In this document: one piece after another, positions 62,172 through 64,000 of the stretch
Position numbering within the stretch: position 1 is the first letter of the stretch
Layout of the letters: each line of letters begins with the position of its first letter
Source of the DNA: Thalassobaculum sp. OXR-137
Lineage (GTDB): Bacteria > Pseudomonadota > Alphaproteobacteria > Thalassobaculales > Thalassobaculaceae
Assembly (NCBI RefSeq): GCF_034377285.1
Contig: NZ_CP139715.1
Span: 3,394,001-3,458,000 of the forward strand
Direction: 5' to 3'
Length of the DNA stretch: 64,000 nucleotides
Translations under genes and position numbers: made by a program
Notes under the pieces: generated by a model
The model's database searches: none
What the model was told of the DNA's origin: nothing
The model's input: only the letters and a program-made list of their open reading frames with translations

Positions 62172-62636
62172 ATGAACGGGACCCGCATCGCCGGCATCGT
62201 CGGCTGCCTCGCCTCCGCCGTCTTCCTCGCGGTGATGGTACCGGGAGTGGAGGAGAACCGCTTCACCGGCGGCGGGGCCCAGTTCTACACGGTCGGCCCG
62301 ACCTTCGTGCCCTACTTCTCCGGCGCCCTGATGCTGCTGTTCAGCGTGATGCTGACGGTGGCGCCCGGCGCTGGCGGGAGCGGGCCGGCGGAGGACAGGA
62401 CCGGTCCGGGCCGCGCGCTGCTGTTCATGGCGCTGCTCGTGGCCTTCGTCCTCGGCCTGCGCGAGATCGGGTTCATGATCGCCGCGATCCTGTTCCTGGC
62501 GGCGACCTTCGCCTGCTTCCGCGCCGGTCGCCCGGTGCTCTCGGCGGCGATCGCCGTCGCTGCGCCGGTCGGCATCGACCTGCTGCTGCGCAAGGTCCTG
62601 ATGGTTCCCCTGCCCACGGCACCCTTCCTCAACTAG
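62172..62636 (+). CDS. tctB: Tripartite tricarboxylate transporter small permease (TctB-like)
   Basis: A 154-residue protein with about four membrane segments (GIVGCLASAVFLAVMVPGV, FVPYFSGALMLLFSVMLTVA, LLFMALLVAFVLGL, IGFMIAAILFLAATFACF), the size and layout of TctB. The large TctA subunit is expected directly after tctB but is not here; the next gene is a dehydrogenase. TctA may lie beyond the window. Confidence 0.82.
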   Translation: MNGTRIAGIVGCLASAVFLAVMVPGVEENRFTGGGAQFYTVGPTFVPYFSGALMLLFSVMLTVAPGAGGSGPAEDRTGPGRALLFMALLVAFVLGLREIGFMIAAILFLAATFACFRAGRPVLSAAIAVAAPVGIDLLLRKVLMVPLPTAPFLN

Positions 62637-62691
62637 CCGCCCGCTTCCCGGTCGTCCCAGGGCGGCGACGGCACCCTCAGAAAGCAACGCG

Positions 62692-63588
62692 ATGCCTGAA
62701 ACGATTGGCTTCATCGGCCTTGGAGTGATGGGCGGCGGGATGGCCCGCAACGTCCTGAAGGCCGGCTTCGAGCTTGCCGCGGTGGTGCGTCGCGCCGACA
62801 CGGCCGGAGCGTTCCGCGCCGCCGGCGCCACGATCTGCGAACATCCGCGTGCCCTGGCGGGTCTGGCCAAGATCGTCGTCACCTGTCTGCCGGACGCCTC
62901 GGCCTTGCGCAGCGTCGTCGAGGGGCCTGACGGTCTCGCCGCCGGGCCCTGGACCGACGGGCTGCTGATCGATTGCAGCACGATCGCCCCGGCCGAGGCC
63001 CGCGACCTCGCTCCCGTTCTGGCGGCGGTCGGAGCGCGCATCGTCGACGCGCCGGTCAGCGGCGGTGCGAAGGGGGCCGCCGAGGGTACGCTGACGATCA
63101 TGACCGGCGGCGAGAGCGCCGATATCGAGCGGGCGCGGCCGGTTCTGGAGGCCATGGGCCGGCACATCCATCATCTCGGACCGCTCGGCTCCGGCCAGGC
63201 GGTGAAGGCCGCCAACCAGCTCATGGTGGCGGTGAACCTCATGGGGGTGTGCGAGGCGATCGCCCTGGTCCGCGCCGCCGGGGTCGATCCCCGGCAGATG
63301 CGCGAGGTCCTGTCCAGCGGTGCCGCCCGCAGCGGGGTGCTGGAGGCCCATGCCCTGCGCTACCTCGACGGTGCTCTCGAGGGCGGGTTCCGTGCCGAAC
63401 TGATGAACAAGGATCTGGGGATCGCCTGCTCGGTCGGGCGGCATTCCGGGCTGGCGCAGCCCGCCACGACCCTCGCCCAGCAGATGATGCAGGCGCTGTG
63501 CGCTGACGGCATGGGCGGGCTGGACAGCGCCGCGCTGGGCCTGCTGTACGATCGGCTGAACGGTGCCGCCGCAGGGGCCCGGCGATGA
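62692..63588 (+). CDS. NAD(P)-dependent 3-hydroxyisobutyrate-dehydrogenase-family enzyme
   Basis: A 298-residue beta-hydroxyacid dehydrogenase. The N-terminal Rossmann motif is IGFIGLGVMGGGMARNVLKA; the substrate-binding signature DAPVSGGAKGAAEGTLTIM and the catalytic-lysine region GSGQAVKAANQLMV follow. Substrates could be 3-hydroxyisobutyrate, tartronate semialdehyde or 2-(hydroxymethyl)glutarate. Its stop overlaps the next gene's start (ATGA). Confidence 0.88.
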   Translation: MPETIGFIGLGVMGGGMARNVLKAGFELAAVVRRADTAGAFRAAGATICEHPRALAGLAKIVVTCLPDASALRSVVEGPDGLAAGPWTDGLLIDCSTIAPAEARDLAPVLAAVGARIVDAPVSGGAKGAAEGTLTIMTGGESADIERARPVLEAMGRHIHHLGPLGSGQAVKAANQLMVAVNLMGVCEAIALVRAAGVDPRQMREVLSSGAARSGVLEAHALRYLDGALEGGFRAELMNKDLGIACSVGRHSGLAQPATTLAQQMMQALCADGMGGLDSAALGLLYDRLNGAAAGARR

Positions 63589-64000
63589 GCGCCTCCCGCT
63601 TCCCGGTCGCCCGGGTACGGGCGTTCTCCGAACAGGTCTTCGCCGCCGGCGGCCTCAGCCCCGAGGACGCGGCCACGGTCACCGACGTGCTGATCCATGC
63701 CGACCTGCGCGGCCATGCCTCGCACGGGCTGACGCGCATTCCGATCTATCTGGAACGGATCCGCCGCGGGGCGGTGAAGGCCCGGCCTTCCATCGCCATC
63801 TGTAGACCCGCCCCCGGGCTGCTCGCCGTCGACGGCGACAACGGTCCCGGGCCGGTGGTCAGCCTGCGGGCGGTGGACGCCGCCATCGAGACCGCGCGGG
63901 AGCAGGGCGTCTGCGTCGCCGCGGTCGCCCATAGCAATCACAACGGCTCCGGCTCCTACTATGTGGAGCGGGCGCTGGCGAATGGCTGTCTCGCGGTCGC
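63585..64000 (+). CDS. Ldh-family (malate/L-lactate/ureidoglycolate-type) dehydrogenase, partial
   Basis: The first about 138 residues are present before the window ends. The opening helix, then VTDVLIHADLRGHASHGLTR and IYLERIRRGAVK, are the signature of the LDH2/malate-lactate dehydrogenase family, NAD(P)-dependent enzymes unrelated to classical LDH. ATG 63585 overlaps the previous stop. It is the fifth gene of the LysR-controlled carboxylate operon. Confidence 0.85.
   Translation, partial: MSASRFPVARVRAFSEQVFAAGGLSPEDAATVTDVLIHADLRGHASHGLTRIPIYLERIRRGAVKARPSIAICRPAPGLLAVDGDNGPGPVVSLRAVDAAIETAREQGVCVAAVAHSNHNGSGSYYVERALANGCLAV

Overview
This is a high-GC window whose gene content fits an alphaproteobacterium, most like the Rhodospirillales or a related environmental heterotroph. 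It is rich in ABC and tripartite transporters, LysR regulators and amidohydrolase/FAD catabolic genes, and has many ATGA/GTGA start-stop overlaps. No rRNA, tRNA or CRISPR array was seen. Assignments come from reading motifs and architecture; no database search was run.

Layout. 1-1.1 kb: end of an RpiR-type regulator and a phosphopantetheinyl transferase. 1.1-15.1 kb: catabolic block with a TcuA-like flavoprotein and divergent LysR; a minus-strand operon for a peptide/opine-type ABC importer (SBP, B, C, D, F) ending in a dimethylglycine/sarcosine-dehydrogenase-like enzyme; and a divergent operon of XRE-cupin regulator, amidohydrolase and CobW GTPase. 15.1-20.8 kb: a phosphorus block on the minus strand (phnD-phnC-phnE-phnE, Na/Pi cotransporter, hisE) behind a candidate Pho box. 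20.9-24.8 kb: a siderophore ABC importer preceded by only the last codons of its TonB receptor. 24.9-27.2 kb: ParD-like/methionine aminopeptidase pair and chromate transporter. 27.4-30.3 kb: a LuxR-type regulator divergent from a SARP/TolB-N/TPR activator.

30.3-44.1 kb is accessory DNA. Its centre is a minus-strand cassette: a giant protein of about 2327 residues (SIR2 domain with a large insertion, STAND-like P-loop NTPase, coiled coil, TPR tail), a 120-residue protein, a papain-like cysteine peptidase and a 202-residue partner overlapping it. A complete IS21-family element (istA-istB, terminal repeats, 6-bp target duplication) sits between the 120-residue gene and the peptidase and splits what was probably one operon. 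SIR2-STAND proteins are known anti-phage sensors/effectors, so this cassette is the best candidate for an undescribed defence system. A PAP2/haloperoxidase-like gene faces it; a frame-broken small gene and yaeQ lie upstream.

44.4-49.6 kb: two MFS transporters, a tautomerase-like gene without the catalytic proline, and remnants of IS3, Tn3 and ISKra4 transposases. 49.7-59.3 kb: a 7TM sensor kinase and OmpR-type response regulator, a very AT-rich regulatory stretch, and a 2011-residue DUF4347/RTX-repeat protein probably secreted by a type I system not present here. 59.3-64 kb: a LysR regulator divergent from a catabolic operon (RraA-like aldolase, TctC, TctB, 3-hydroxyisobutyrate-dehydrogenase-like enzyme, Ldh-family dehydrogenase cut by the window end).
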